The translations under genes and the position numbers were made by a program. The notes beneath the pieces are model-generated. The model saw only the letters and a list, made by a program, of their open reading frames with translations. It was not told where the DNA came from and ran no database searches. Below, one piece after another: positions 44,027 to 54,646 of a stretch of 64,000 bases of DNA (position 1 is the stretch's first letter; every line of letters begins with the position of its first letter). The stretch covers positions 248,001 through 312,000 of the forward strand of contig NAJO01000031.1 of NCBI GenBank assembly GCA_002077065.1, written 5' to 3'. The DNA comes from Cryoendolithus antarcticus. Lineage: Eukaryota > Ascomycota > Dothideomycetes > Cladosporiales > Cladosporiaceae.

Positions 44027-47000
44027 TCACAACCGCCACGCAAAGATAGCGCAAGCCAACAACCCACACACAGCAGCAACAGCATCTGTCATGGCATTCG
44101 GAAGCACCGGCCCAGCGCTCGCCTTCTGGGTGTGTGCGGCCTCTGGCTTGGCACCCGCGATGCTGGATGGCAATCCGGTGGCAGTGGTGATTCGGGCTGG
44201 TGTGGTGCCAGTGCCTGAAACCGGGACAGTGGTGTTTCTCGGGTGGAACACCGAAACTGATGTTGGCCCAGTCATCCGAGTCAAGCCTGTGGCGATGAAT
44301 GTGGGGATGTCCCACATCGGCCAGAAGTAACTATTCGAAGTGGTCGATGCGCTGCTGATTGTACCAGTGGCAAGAGTAGATGGGCTCGCAGCAATGTAGC
44401 CAGCAGCATTGCTAAAGCTGGGAATAGTGGCAGCGGCCGAGGGTTTGACGACCTGGAGTGTGGGGATGTACGGAGTCAAAGTACCTATGACAGCAACGAT
44501 CATGCCTGTACTGCTCGAACTGGAGGTCGTGGCTTGAGACTTAGTTGCCGCAAAGTCCGTTGCCGTTGAGTCCATTGCTGTGTTGGGCACGGTAGGCAGA
44601 GAGGCGCTGGTCGAAAGCCGGTCCGCATCGGTGGCAGCGGTCGGAGTTGTGGCAACAGGGGTGGAGTCATCGTTGGGATCCGAGGCATCAGTGGCGGCAG
44701 CATCTAAAATTGCGCTGCTTGCGTTCGGGTCGACGAAACCGGTAGGACTATCGTCTGTAGTGGCAGTGACAGTCACCTAGCGAACGTTAGCGATGAAGTC
44801 AAGTACAAGTCTATGAAGAACTCTCACCGGAGTGCCAGTCACAGTCTCGACCACTGCATCGGCATCCTGACGCTTCCTTGCAGCCCATTTCGGATCATCG
44901 CATGACTGGTCCGCGACGCAAGGCGACTCCACATCATCGAAGTCGATCACACTCGAAATCTTGCTCAGCTCTTCCTGCGTTGGCTCGTCGCATCTGCCAA
45001 ACCGGCCGCCGCTCTGACAGTTGCGGTATGCGCAGTGGGCTTCGTCGCGGCCACAGTACCCGAAGTTCGAACCACAGCCTCCGAAATCGGAGTCCTTATT
45101 GATGCTTCGACAAGTTGTATCGCCGACTCCGAGGCCGCAAGGGCCGTCGATACTAGGGGGGCTGACACCCCTGTGGAGAAGAATGTCCATGTCGAGCTCG
45201 TTCGAGGTAATGTCTGGCGGAATGTTGGCTGTGGTGCACTCTGAATCGTCAGACCTGTCCGGCTTACCGCGACTCGCGACTTGATCAGCACCACCCGTTC
45301 CAACCTCTGAAAGCGCAGAATGAGCCTTTCGCTTCGCAGCACTGACGGTGCCGGGATCATTACTGGCTTCCTGCCATGTGAAGTCGTTGCATTGCCCCCA
45401 AGTAGGATCGCAATTGGGACGTTCGCAGTATTCTTCACCCATGCCGCAGTAGCCTGCAAAAGAGTCAGTCAGTCAAAAGCTTAAGCAGTTCCAAGGGTGT
45501 GCGTACCAAATACAGAGCAACACCTGCCAAAGTCGGAAAAGGTAAAATTCTGGCTGTCGTTCCATGAAGTGCTGCTCCGACATCTGGAGCTGTTCACATT
45601 CCTCAGGCCGCAGGTACCATCAGTACTGAGCTGTTTCATGGAGTCGTGATACCAATGCCAGTATGGTATGGCTATCGGGTCCATGCCACAGCTTGGACCG
45701 CTGTAAGTGTTTGTGCACTTGTTCTCATTGCAGAAGTCTCGCCCATTGCCGCAGAGACCCTCCATGGAACAGCACTCGCCGAATTTGGAGCCAGCGCAAG
45801 TCTTATTGCCACCTTCGACATCGCACTTGCCGTCAAGACTGACGTTGGAGTTGTCCCTGGGATCGAGCTCAGCATCGTCCAAGTCGTAATCGCTGTCAGC
45901 GTCTCCAAGGCCGAGCTGTATTTCCGCGACGCCATCATCGGGCTGAAGACCCGATCGAGCCGGCAGAGCATGCAGATGAAGAACGCCGACGACACCCAGA
46001 TCGTTACTAAGCTCCTTAATTGTCATGCCGTTGCACTCGCCGTTTTTCGGGTTGCACTTCATGTGAGCTCAATGTGCTTCGTCCATTCCGCAAAACCCTA
46101 ACATGGTGTTAGTGAATCGATGTTTGCGCCCACTGCGGGCTGCACATACCGCTGTCAGAACAACAGTGTCCAAACCCGGAGACCTGCCTCTCGCCATAAT
46201 ACGAAGAGAACGCACATATCTGCTTCGGGCTGCGACCTCGCCCGCAAGTCCCGTCTTTGCTCAACAGCGATCCCTGGGCAGTCCAGTTGTCCAAGTCCTG
46301 AGTGTCGGCTTCATATGCGCAATCAGAGCTATACGTGAGGCTGCAATCCTGCGCGTTACAGTGCGCGGTATCCTTGCCACAGGTGCCTAGTGGCATATCA
46401 GCTTGCGCGTGATGCACTCTCATCATCGCTTAGCACTCACCGTCGTTACCGCAGCATCCGCCGAACTTAGATCCGGCGCAGGTTTTGTTGCCGTTGGCAA
46501 TGCCACACTTCCCATCAGGACTCACGCCCGCGGTCTCATTGGCATAATGAGCAGGTACATGCATGTATGGTACATCGCCAGCCGCGCGGCAGAACCCAAA
46601 GTCCTGGCTACCGATTTGTGTGCAAGTGTTGGTGCCAGAACATTCTCGAGGATTGGGTACACAGTGTTTTCCTGGTCCACAAGTCAGCTTAATTGCCACA
46701 TTATCGTGTTCGCGGGCGCTAGTTACCATCACGGCAGCAGTCACCAAATTGAGAGCCATTACATGACTTCGCGACTCCATCATGAATCCCGCACAGGCCG
46801 TCTGAGCTGATCACGGTCCCGTGTGTTGGAGATTCCGGAGGGGACGGTGTCCGCTTCTCTATGGAAGCTGTCAGCATGAGGCATGCAGACCGTGGTGTTG
46901 CTGCCATCCGTGCGCTCCACCAAGGACCTTGCTGGACGCTCTCCGACTGGAGTTAGTCTGGGCAGACCGGCGGTCGGGGACCCTGTACCAAGTGGACGGG

Positions 47001-48738
47001 ATATGGTATGCGTGGACATAGCTGGCTTGTCGTCCTGCAGCAGCAGCGACACCGGGTCACAGTGTCCATCCGTCGGGTTATCGCGATACGTGCCCTCTAG
47101 ATCACCATCGCAGCTGAACCAGGAAATGCTGTCTCCAGTTGGCTTTCTGACTCCAAGAAAGCCAGCTTGACTGCACCGCAGGAGGGTCATATTCCACTTG
47201 GCATACATGACATCCTGCGGCCGGAGAAAGACGAGCATGCGGTTATCCTGTATAGCTGCGATACGACCATGCATATCAGACAGTACGCCGCCATGGGGAG
47301 AGACCCGTTTACTCGTGTCTGTGAGATTGGCGTTCTGTGGCATAGACGTTCCCTTGTGCACCATCAACTTCATGGTGCTGTTAGGACTATCTTGCTGACA
47401 GTCCAGAGCTGCTGTTGCTGTGGCGGTCGTTATCGACCCGGATGCGAACGTGCTCATGGTTGTCGTCTTTGTTGCCAGCAGTGAGCTTGACGCAGAGGTT
47501 GTCAACCTTGTGGGAATCGCGGAAGTCGTGGCGTCCCGTCTTGTCTGTGAGCTTGTCGTCGATCAGTTGTACTTTCTTGCCAGTGCCGACAGGCTCATTG
47601 ACCGTAGCCCCAGGGATTTGCGCTTGATCATGGTTCGGCTTGACCATGAGCATCATAGTCCCAATGCTGTTGACATGACAGCCGGACGCAGGGTCTCTTG
47701 GGAGTCGGGAAGGGTGCAGGAGGTACTATGGACCCCGTACAGGACTGCATTCCAGCAAGGTCCTCCAACTCACTGCTCAATGCTTCGATTTCCTGACTCA
47801 TGGTCGTGAATGGCGGCAGATGGCTCGTAGCAGTCGGCACGCCAGCTGACGATTTGGCGGGATGCAGCCAATCAAGTAGCTACTTTTCCAGATCCACGGC
47901 CGTGTCGAGGAAGCTCAACGCTGCCGCATCCTTCGGTGACATCACTGTTGGCTCAGACTTCTGCACGACAGTTGACTTGAGTGTGCTTGTCGTCTTGTAA
48001 GTCACTGTGCTACTGTGTGTGCTCGTCGTAGTCTGAGTTGACCGAAAGGTGCTGCTTGAACTGGTCGTCTGATGAATCTCTCCGGCCGACTTTGTCGAGG
48101 TCCCACTGCTAGGTGTGTGTGCAGGCGCAGGTATGTTTACAATAGTCGTTGGGACTGCAGTCTCGCCTCCCACGCAATTGCCGTCCACCGCAGCGCAAGC
48201 GCCAGAAGTCATGCCCTTGGGGGTGGTGAACGTTCCGCCTGGACATATGTCAAGGGAGTCTCCGGGACAGAGAACGCAGCCACCAGCCATGGTCACGCAC
48301 GTAGCGCGTGTAGTAGTCAAGGTAAACGATAGGGTGCTGTGCGTGGTGGTAGGAAGACCCGTGTTAACAGGGAGCACCTTATCCGTTAGATGTACCGTGC
48401 CGTTGCTGCTGCTTGGTGGGATGCCAATAGAGTGGACGACCGTGAACGGAGATAGTCGTGGTCGGGACGATCGTGACAGTGCTCTGGACCGTGCTGTGCG
48501 TCGTATGGGTCTTGGTGGTGGTCTCGAAATTGTCCTCACGCTTATGGTCCGCACTGTCTAGAGCAGTCGGCCTCTGACGCCTCATGAGCCGCATCGCAGG
48601 AGGTGGAGGATCGTCGAAAGCTATGGAAGATTTGGGTAGTCCAGCGGCCAGCGAAGCCGCATCATGGTGGACACGCAAGGCGTGCGTGCTGGCGTACACA
48701 AGCCCGAGGGTGAAACCAATTGCTTTGGTGAGACGCAT
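44027..48738 (-). pseudogene. Multi-module chitin-binding (CBM18) GPI-type wall protein gene with lesions
   Basis: The gene would start at 48738 with a signal peptide (KAIGFTLGLVYASTHA) and end at 44027 with a GPI-type tail (DAVAAVCGLLACAIFAWRL). Between are Thr/Ser-rich linkers, a Cys-rich block near 48180-48290, and six hevein-like modules at 46820-45010. Well-defined exons are ..46727, 46671-46441, 46386-46150, 46097-45507, 45453-44828 and 44776-44027. Apparent lesions are a frame change near 48470, TAG at 47880-47882, frame changes near 47690 and 47500, another in a C-run near 46850, and TGA at 46069-46071 replacing a module-3 cysteine. Intact homologues bind wall chitin and may shield it from plant chitinases. 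Unrecognised introns could explain some frame changes but not the TGA. Confidence 0.65.
45010..46820 (-). repeat. Six hevein (CBM18) modules
   Basis: Modules begin with an S-x-D-G-x-C motif: SSDGLCG, SPDGKCG, SKDGTCG, SLDGKCD, STDGTCG and SIDGPCG. They continue with FG-x-CC (FGGCG in module 6) and end with CG-x-x-x-x-x-C. Modules 1, 2, 3 and 5 are each split by an intron just after the CC-x-x-G turn; modules 4 and 6 are not split. Module 3 has a stop codon in place of a late cysteine. Confidence 0.8.
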
Positions 48739-49509
48739 GATTGCTTGTGGTCGAAGAGGATATATATCGAACTCGTCCTGAGATAAGCTGCGGTGATTGT
48801 GGGCCTCAGACTCTGGATGGAGAGTCTCGGTGTATTGATGGACCAGTCCAGTATTGCTGATATCCGGCTTGGGCTAGATGATCGATCTGAATAAGGCTTG
48901 CTGACTGAATAAGGCTTGCTGATACTCGTCAAGGTCGCGAGTACAATACCTCGAAGGTCGGTAGACTAGTTACAGCGAGAGACTGTCGATGCCGTGTCAA
49001 AGTAAGATGTGGTGAATATGAGTGGAAGCAAGAAGGACCAGAAATGCAAAACTACTAAATAGTCCATCGGCAAAGAGAGCAATCTTTCTGCGAGCGCGGA
49101 AAGGAACAACGCATACCTCGTCGACGCACTATGCAGTCTCATGTTGACAGCTTCCGTGGGAGCTCGTGTCAGTCCTCCTGGATATACAATGCGGTCTATT
49201 CGGGCATATGAGACGGCGGACAGCACGGAAAAAATGGCCAGAGGGACACGTGCGTGCAATTTCAAGTCTTGTGCCTGGCGGGACAGTCGAGCTACGGTAG
49301 TCACTGAGCGCGTAGTCGCGCTGGCGAGGCCAGCAGTGCATTTGATTGCTTCTAGACACCCAAATCCTGTGATTATCTCGACGTCGCTTGAGGTCCTCGC
49401 GGCGAGCGATTGCTCTCATTGAGACATGTCAGTGGCGACGAGCTAGCACGATCCACCCGCACTGATCGGCCTGTACGAGTGTGTTTTATGTGAGCGCAAT
49501 GCCAGGGGG
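48739..49509. other. Intergenic region with an 18-bp tandem duplication
   Basis: About 770 bp upstream of the chitin-binding gene. Near 48888-48923 an 18-bp unit TGAATAAGGCTTGCTGAC is present twice in tandem, with the last base differing. No gene is supported. Confidence 0.5.
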
Positions 49510-50392
49510 TCAGTCTCGGTACAGATCCTCGAGATGGCCAACCATCTTCCTCCGTAGAAGCAGCAACTCGTGGTCCGTCACTGGCGTGCTCCATTTCGGC
49601 CGACTTGCTGACGATTGATGCTGTGCCTCCTGATCTGTCGCTGTGATGATGAGGTCTTCGTTGGTCCCGAAGAATGGAACTCCCAAGCCTTTCAGCTCAG
49701 TGGTCATTGCCGTCTCCATCGTCTGCTGGGCAGCATGGGCCTTGCGATCGAATGTCTGCAGCTCGTCCATCTTACTGGCCTCAACATCTAGGTCCACATG
49801 ATCAGGTCCACTCTCGGTCACTGCATTGCCGTTGAGAGATTGTAATATTGACATAGCTTGCGAAGCTGACGAAGCTCGACTGGACTGGCTAGTCTTCAAC
49901 GCCTGCCGCTCGCTATACCAACGCATCTCGTGTGCACGCTGATCTTGCATCATCTGGGCATTGTCAACGGGAATCGCAACAAGCAACAAGGAAACACAAG
50001 CCTACCTTCTTAATGCTGAGCTCGAAGGCTTTGTTCTGTGCGGCGATCTTGGTGACACAACGCAAGCCATCTTGCCAGACGGTGATCGTGGCAGGATCTA
50101 TAACAGACACTGGGGCTGTTGATGGTGTAACAGAGCGGCTCTGCGGACGACCTCGAAGACGAGGATCATGTGGTGGTAGATCGGGCGCGGAAGACTCTAT
50201 CAAAGACCGTAACTGGGTATGAGACGACGGAAGACCTGGAAAACTGTATGGAGCGCTTCCATTGGCCACATTAATGCCGTTGCCATTGCTATGTGGCGTG
50301 GGATATAGTGGCTGTAAGGGCTGGTCGCCTCCTGGCTGGCTTAGCTGCGCGAGCGTTGCAAGGATAGCGTCGAGGTCTTGCGGTTGCGACAT
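49510..50392 (-). CDS. DUF2458-type fungal protein (2 exons)
   Basis: Exons are 50392-50006 and 49953-49510 with a GTAGGC donor, giving 276 aa. It starts MSQPQDLDAILATLAQLSQP, followed by a Pro/Ser-rich region and a conserved block ITVWQDGLRCVTKIAAQNKA. The second exon begins MMQDQRAHEMRWYSERQAL and continues as a long helix with FDRKAHAAQQTMETAMTTEL, LGVPFF and a final LLLRRKMVGHLEDLYRD. This layout corresponds to the fungal domain of unknown function DUF2458 (recalled, not searched). The helical C-terminal half suggests a coiled-coil partner protein. Confidence 0.7.
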
Positions 50393-50584
50393 CGTGCGCT
50401 ACGGATCCCATGAAATCCCCAGTCGGAGTGCAATCTGCACAACGGTGGGCAAGAAGTTCATGTTGTTGCGATGGGGAATACAGTACATAGCTTCGACGTT
50501 GCGGCACAGTCCGCCGCTACGGAACCCTCCATCCCATTGACAACATACGCTGTCGACATATGTGCTACTTATACCCGGCCATAG

Positions 50585-51520
50585 ATGCATCGCCATGTAA
50601 TTCTCCGATCTAGGGGAAGAGCTCTCGTCCAGCGATGTTCTACTACTCGTCGCTATGCCGGTACAGCCAGTCTGGAGACGGAGCAAATTTTGGACTTCCT
50701 CGAAGATGAGGACAAGCGCCTTCTCGAGAAAGCCGGCCATGATGCCGACCGCATGATTGAGACCTCACACGCCGTGCTTGAAGCCGTGAAGTCTATACCG
50801 ACAGAGATCCGTTTAGCCAACTCGGCCGCGGTGCCACCATACACAATATTCTTCCGGCAAGAGCGGATCAGCGCTGCTGAGAGGGCTGCTGCGAACACTT
50901 CGGCGCACATCGACAACATCAAGATGCATTTCAGAGATCAATTGCGGGAGCCGCGAAGGAGTGCCACTGGTGCTGCTGACGTAGCGAACTCATTGTACTC
51001 CGGAGGACTGGACGAGGACGCGGAGGGTGACACGCAGGAGTCCAAGAAGATTCACAGGGATGCTGCTGCAGCGAGAGCGAAGGACGCTGCCGAGAGATAT
51101 GCACAGATGGTGCGGGGCCTCACTGGTGTGATAGCCAGGACGGGTACGGCAGATGTCTCTGTAGAGAGGACAGCGAATCCGTTTGCGAGAACGATTCCAG
51201 CGGACGCGAGCGCTGATGGGGTACCATCGAAGAATGGTTTCAAGATCAGACTTGGAGCTCTTGGGGCTGCGGACATTGCGAGACCCACACAGCACGACAG
51301 CACCGGGACAGGGGCAATTACGACTCCACGCGTGGTCGACCAGACGAGTACCCACAAGGACGACAGCGACAATCAATCGGGCACTACCACTACCACAACA
51401 GGATCAGCTACTGACAATACAAGCGCGTCCTCCATTACAGACACTCCTGTGCGTAAGCCGAAGCCGTCTTCGTCAATGCTCGGATTGCTCAACAGACTGA
51501 AAGAACGATCTGGCTCGTGA
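50585..51520 (+). CDS. Uncharacterised, possibly mitochondrial protein, 311 aa
   Basis: One exon. The first 25 residues (MHRHVILRSRGRALVQRCST) are Arg-rich with no acids and fit a mitochondrial presequence. Residues 30-180 are helical and charged (EQILDFLEDEDKRLLEKAGH, KDAAERYAQMVRGLTGVIAR). The last 120 residues are Thr/Ser-rich and disordered, ending in a short amphipathic MLGLLNRLKERSGS. No known domain or membrane segment was found. It is divergent from the DUF2458 gene across about 190 bp, so the two may share regulation. Confidence 0.6.
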   Translation: MHRHVILRSRGRALVQRCSTTRRYAGTASLETEQILDFLEDEDKRLLEKAGHDADRMIETSHAVLEAVKSIPTEIRLANSAAVPPYTIFFRQERISAAERAAANTSAHIDNIKMHFRDQLREPRRSATGAADVANSLYSGGLDEDAEGDTQESKKIHRDAAAARAKDAAERYAQMVRGLTGVIARTGTADVSVERTANPFARTIPADASADGVPSKNGFKIRLGALGAADIARPTQHDSTGTGAITTPRVVDQTSTHKDDSDNQSGTTTTTTGSATDNTSASSITDTPVRKPKPSSSMLGLLNRLKERSGS

Positions 51521-51914
51521 TGCGATGTCGCTGTCGTGAACTGGATATCGACAGTGTAGTCTTGCAGTCTACTTGACTCACATTGGCCATGGACGTTACT
51601 GTGGTGCATGACACGGCGTTCGCTCCCATCGCGCGGATGTCTTTGTCCTTCGGAAGCCGTCGATAGTCCACGAACTCTTATTGACACACACATACGGCAA
51701 CACCTCATCGGATTGAACACCGAGCCTTTGTCTGGCGCTTCGCAAGCAGCGGCTTGGCTCCGCGGCAATGCACAAGCAAGCCTGAAGCTCATAGCTCTTA
51801 CCGGCACACATGTTCCGGAAGGCTCTTCCACAGTACACACACATGCGACCTCGAGCAAAAGTTTGAACGCTCTCTCGATCGTAACGCCATCGCATTGCGT
51901 CATAACTAGCCAAC

Positions 51915-52469
51915 ATGAAGTTATTCGCCACCATCCTCGCCCTCCTCCTCGCCGTCTGCAGCACGGCGAGCGCCTACGAGGGTCCCGATTGGGGCAGAGG
52001 CTGGTGCCGCTCCCTGCACCCCAAAGTATGGGGAGCCATCAACACCTGCAACGCGGGCTATAGTGGCAGGAATCCGATCGTAAGTTTCCATCGCAGTGCC
52101 TGCAGAATGCCCTAACGCGGTAGTGATGCTGACATACTTCATACAGTTCACCGGCGACAACTGGGCGACCAACGGTATCCGCAACGGCAAAGCCTGGGTC
52201 CGTATTGCGCAGAGTTGTGGGGATAGGCAGTACGTGCCTTGGGATATTTGCTTCAAGCAGTTCTAGTACGGTGATTCGATCCTATGGCAATGGACTTCAC
52301 TAACGACAGTCATAGCGATATGTGCATATACGGCACCAAAGAGCGCGGAGAGGCAAACAGAGACTATGGACGCAATGGGTGCCAGCATTGGATGTAAGTC
52401 CTTCCGTGTCCGTAGGCTTAGGCGAGATTGTGTGGCTGACGAAAATTCAGAATCAACAACCCTCCATAG
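51915..52469 (+). CDS. Small secreted Cys-rich protein, family member 1, intact (4 exons)
   Basis: Exons are 51915-52079, 52147-52265, 52316-52393 and 52451-52469, giving 126 aa. A signal peptide (MKLFATILALLLAVCSTASA) is followed by about 105 residues with six cysteines: WCRSLH, NTCNAG, QSCGDR, DICFKQF, YDMCIYG and NGCQHW, ending IINNPP. Introns were placed by comparison with the neighbouring relatives and all use usable donors (GTAAGT, GTACGG, GTAAGT). The product is a candidate effector or wall-associated protein. I recognise no known family; function is unknown. Confidence 0.75.
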
Positions 52470-52827
52470 ACGGCGGACAGCCAATACTCTACCCGGTCGA
52501 CGCGCAGTAGCTCAAGTAGACCGATGACAATGAATACAGCTTCCAATTGCCGACCATGAGAGAGAGCGTAGCTGTCCACCAAGTATCAGCATGTCTGCGT
52601 CACTCCGCATGCAGTCGCTTTGCATTCCTCGGCGTCTGCATGTCTGCGCCAAGACCTCCCGGCGACGTTGGGACATTCAATGAAGAGCATGACTTAGACT
52701 TCCTGAGCGGTGAGAGGCATGCTTCCCAGGCGCGAGTATCAAAATGATAGGTATTTCATGATCTTCTACAGACTCTGAACAATTCGTCGATCTCAAGCGC
52801 TTCTCCTACTCTGCTCCACGGCCACGC
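52470..52827. other. Convergent gap within the secreted-protein cluster
   Basis: About 360 bp between members 1 and 2. No gene-like sequence beyond short open frames. Confidence 0.4.
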
Positions 52828-53272
52828 TCACGCGGGGTTGTTTATGATCCACTTCTGACACCCAACACCATCTGTCCAACCCCCATAGTTCCTTGCATTT
52901 TCGCCGTGGTTGTTCCCAGAAATACACATATCGTAGAACTGCTTGAAGCAGATATCCCACGGGATGTACTCGTGACGACCCCAGCATGTATGGCCGATAT
53001 GCACTCATGCGTTGCCGTAGCGTTGGCCGTTCTGGGCCGCGTTTTCGCCGGTGAGCTAGGGAAATAAGTCAGTAGAAGATCGGAGAAGAGGTTGGGAGGG
53101 AGTGATGTACGATTGGGGTTTTGGGATTGTAGCCGTAGTTGCAGAATTTCTCGATGGCGTTCTGGACGTTCGGGTGGAGGCGGGCGCAAGTGCCTTTGCC
53201 CCAGTCTGCTGGAGCGGTTGCGGAGACAGTGAAGGCTGAGAGAGCGGCGAAGAAGAGAGCGAAGAGCTTCAT
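52828..53272 (-). pseudogene. Small secreted Cys-rich protein, family member 2, nonsense mutation
   Basis: Exons are 53272-53111 and 53055-52828. The signal peptide (MKLFALFFAALSAFTVSA) and the six-cysteine pattern match member 1: GTCARLHP, KFCNYG, HTCWGR, DICFKQFYDMC, VGCQKW, ending IINNPA. A TGA at 53005-53007 stands where the intact relative has Trp, so translation would stop at about residue 70 before the last four cysteines. It keeps the first intron of member 1 and lacks the two 3' introns. Readthrough or a sequencing error would restore a full protein, so status depends on read support. Confidence 0.7.
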
Positions 53273-53658
53273 GACTGCGGTGGTTGGTGCCGAGCGTGCT
53301 GGGCTGTATGCGTGAGCTCAGTCGGCTAAACTGCACTTTGCACAGCTGTAGTGCTCGAGTACAGGTGTGCCAGTCCGAGCTGCCACGATGTTGCTTTGTC
53401 TTTGTGGAACAATGTGAGTACCAACGCTGTGTAGCGAAGAGGGCAAAGTACAATACTAAGAAGTTGAGTCTTTGTCAGATAACAGGACCGACTTGCGAAC
53501 AGCCAGTCGAAGACGCAGAGACAATGTACGTACCCAATGTAGCTTAGTAGAGACATGTAGCACTCAAGTAAAGTCAACTTACGTCTCCTGTCTTACCTCA
53601 AAATCGCATCATAACCATTTCGCCATCTCTGCATCAGACACGGTCACACACCGCCATC

Positions 53659-54231
53659 ATGAAGTCCATCATCACTCTCTTCACAGCCATGCTGGCTTGC
53701 GTGTTCTTCGCACAGAACGCGGTCGCCATCGACGACGCAACTCGCTGCTCCCAGAAATATGGCAGCGTCGTCAACGCTATCGGCAAGTTTTGCACAAAGA
53801 ACGGACAAACCCCTCTCACGCAGATGGTATGGCCACACCAGGAAAAGGATGTGCGAATGTAGTAGTGCCCTGCTGACGACCTCTTCAGTTCAGTCCCGGC
53901 CCATTCACCAATGAGGGCGTGTGGTCCAATGATAAGAAGGTCACTGTCTGGATCAATGGTGTGTCGTAGCGCTTGCCATCGCGAGCCAGTAAGACGTAGC
54001 TGACAGGTCGCCAGGGAACTGCAATCCGAAGCAGTACATTCCTCCGTACTGGTGTTTCGCCCAGCTATACAATATGTGTGCAAACGGGAATAAGAAAGGT
54101 GAAAAGCAGCAGCGTTATGGTAAGAAGTGAGAAAGTTGGCGGGAGCATGACCGACGAAGCTGACATGTTTTCCAGGTTCCAACGGATGCCAGACTTGGAA
54201 CATCATGGTGCCGAGCTACCATGGGAACTAG
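53659..54231 (+). pseudogene. Small secreted Cys-rich protein, family member 3, apparent frameshift
   Basis: Proposed exons are 53659-53826, 53889-53958, 54015-54118 and 54176-54231. A signal peptide (MKSIITLFTAMLACVFFAQN) precedes TRCSQK, GKFCTKNG, NCNPKQYIPPYWCF, NMCANG and NGCQTW. The frame changes by one base near 54060, inside a short C run between the WCF and NMC blocks, so the last two cysteines lie in another frame. The first intron is at the same place and phase as in members 1 and 2, while its other introns are elsewhere. Sequence divergence from members 1 and 2 is high. Confidence 0.6.
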
Positions 54232-54646
54232 ACGAGGTCTATCGCGGGTGCAAGTATGCAGCATTGTACGACATGTTGCTCAACAAGGCTTCCGCGTAAT
54301 TGATATTGTCAGTGCATACTCGTACATCGTAGCCGGTCTTGCATCTGTGACCAATAGCCCAGAACATATGCATCCGGTATTGATGAGTGCGTTCGCCTGA
54401 CGACAAGAACACAAAAAGGTGGATGAGGCGAGGAGAGGTATATTGACGGGCAAGGCAAGAGAGACAGAGAGGGAAGCTATGCCAAGATTTTGACGCGGGA
54501 GGAGCCGCGTTGATCCCGCCGCATTTTGGAAAGACGTGAAGCCAACCGCAGCAACACATTTTGCCTGCAGCGTGACTCACTGCTACGCGCTGCACTGTCA
54601 ATACCGCTCACCTCTCGACAAAAACCCCTCCTTCGTTACCGCCATC
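54232..54646. other. Intergenic region / eIF3c leader
   Basis: About 415 bp. An ATG at 54536 lies in frame 37 codons upstream of the proposed eIF3c start and could add an N-terminal extension, but that part lacks the conserved family start. Confidence 0.45.

Noticed and set aside
46065..46100. Alternative acceptor at 46068 that would avoid the TGA in hevein module 3
   Set aside because: TTGAG is a poor acceptor, and using it would delete the conserved CG and late Cys of the module, breaking the pattern seen in the other modules.
49129..49420. Overlapping open frames on both strands in the gap before the DUF2458 gene
   Set aside because: No domain, signal peptide or splice-supported extension; typical of random frames in GC-rich intergenic DNA.
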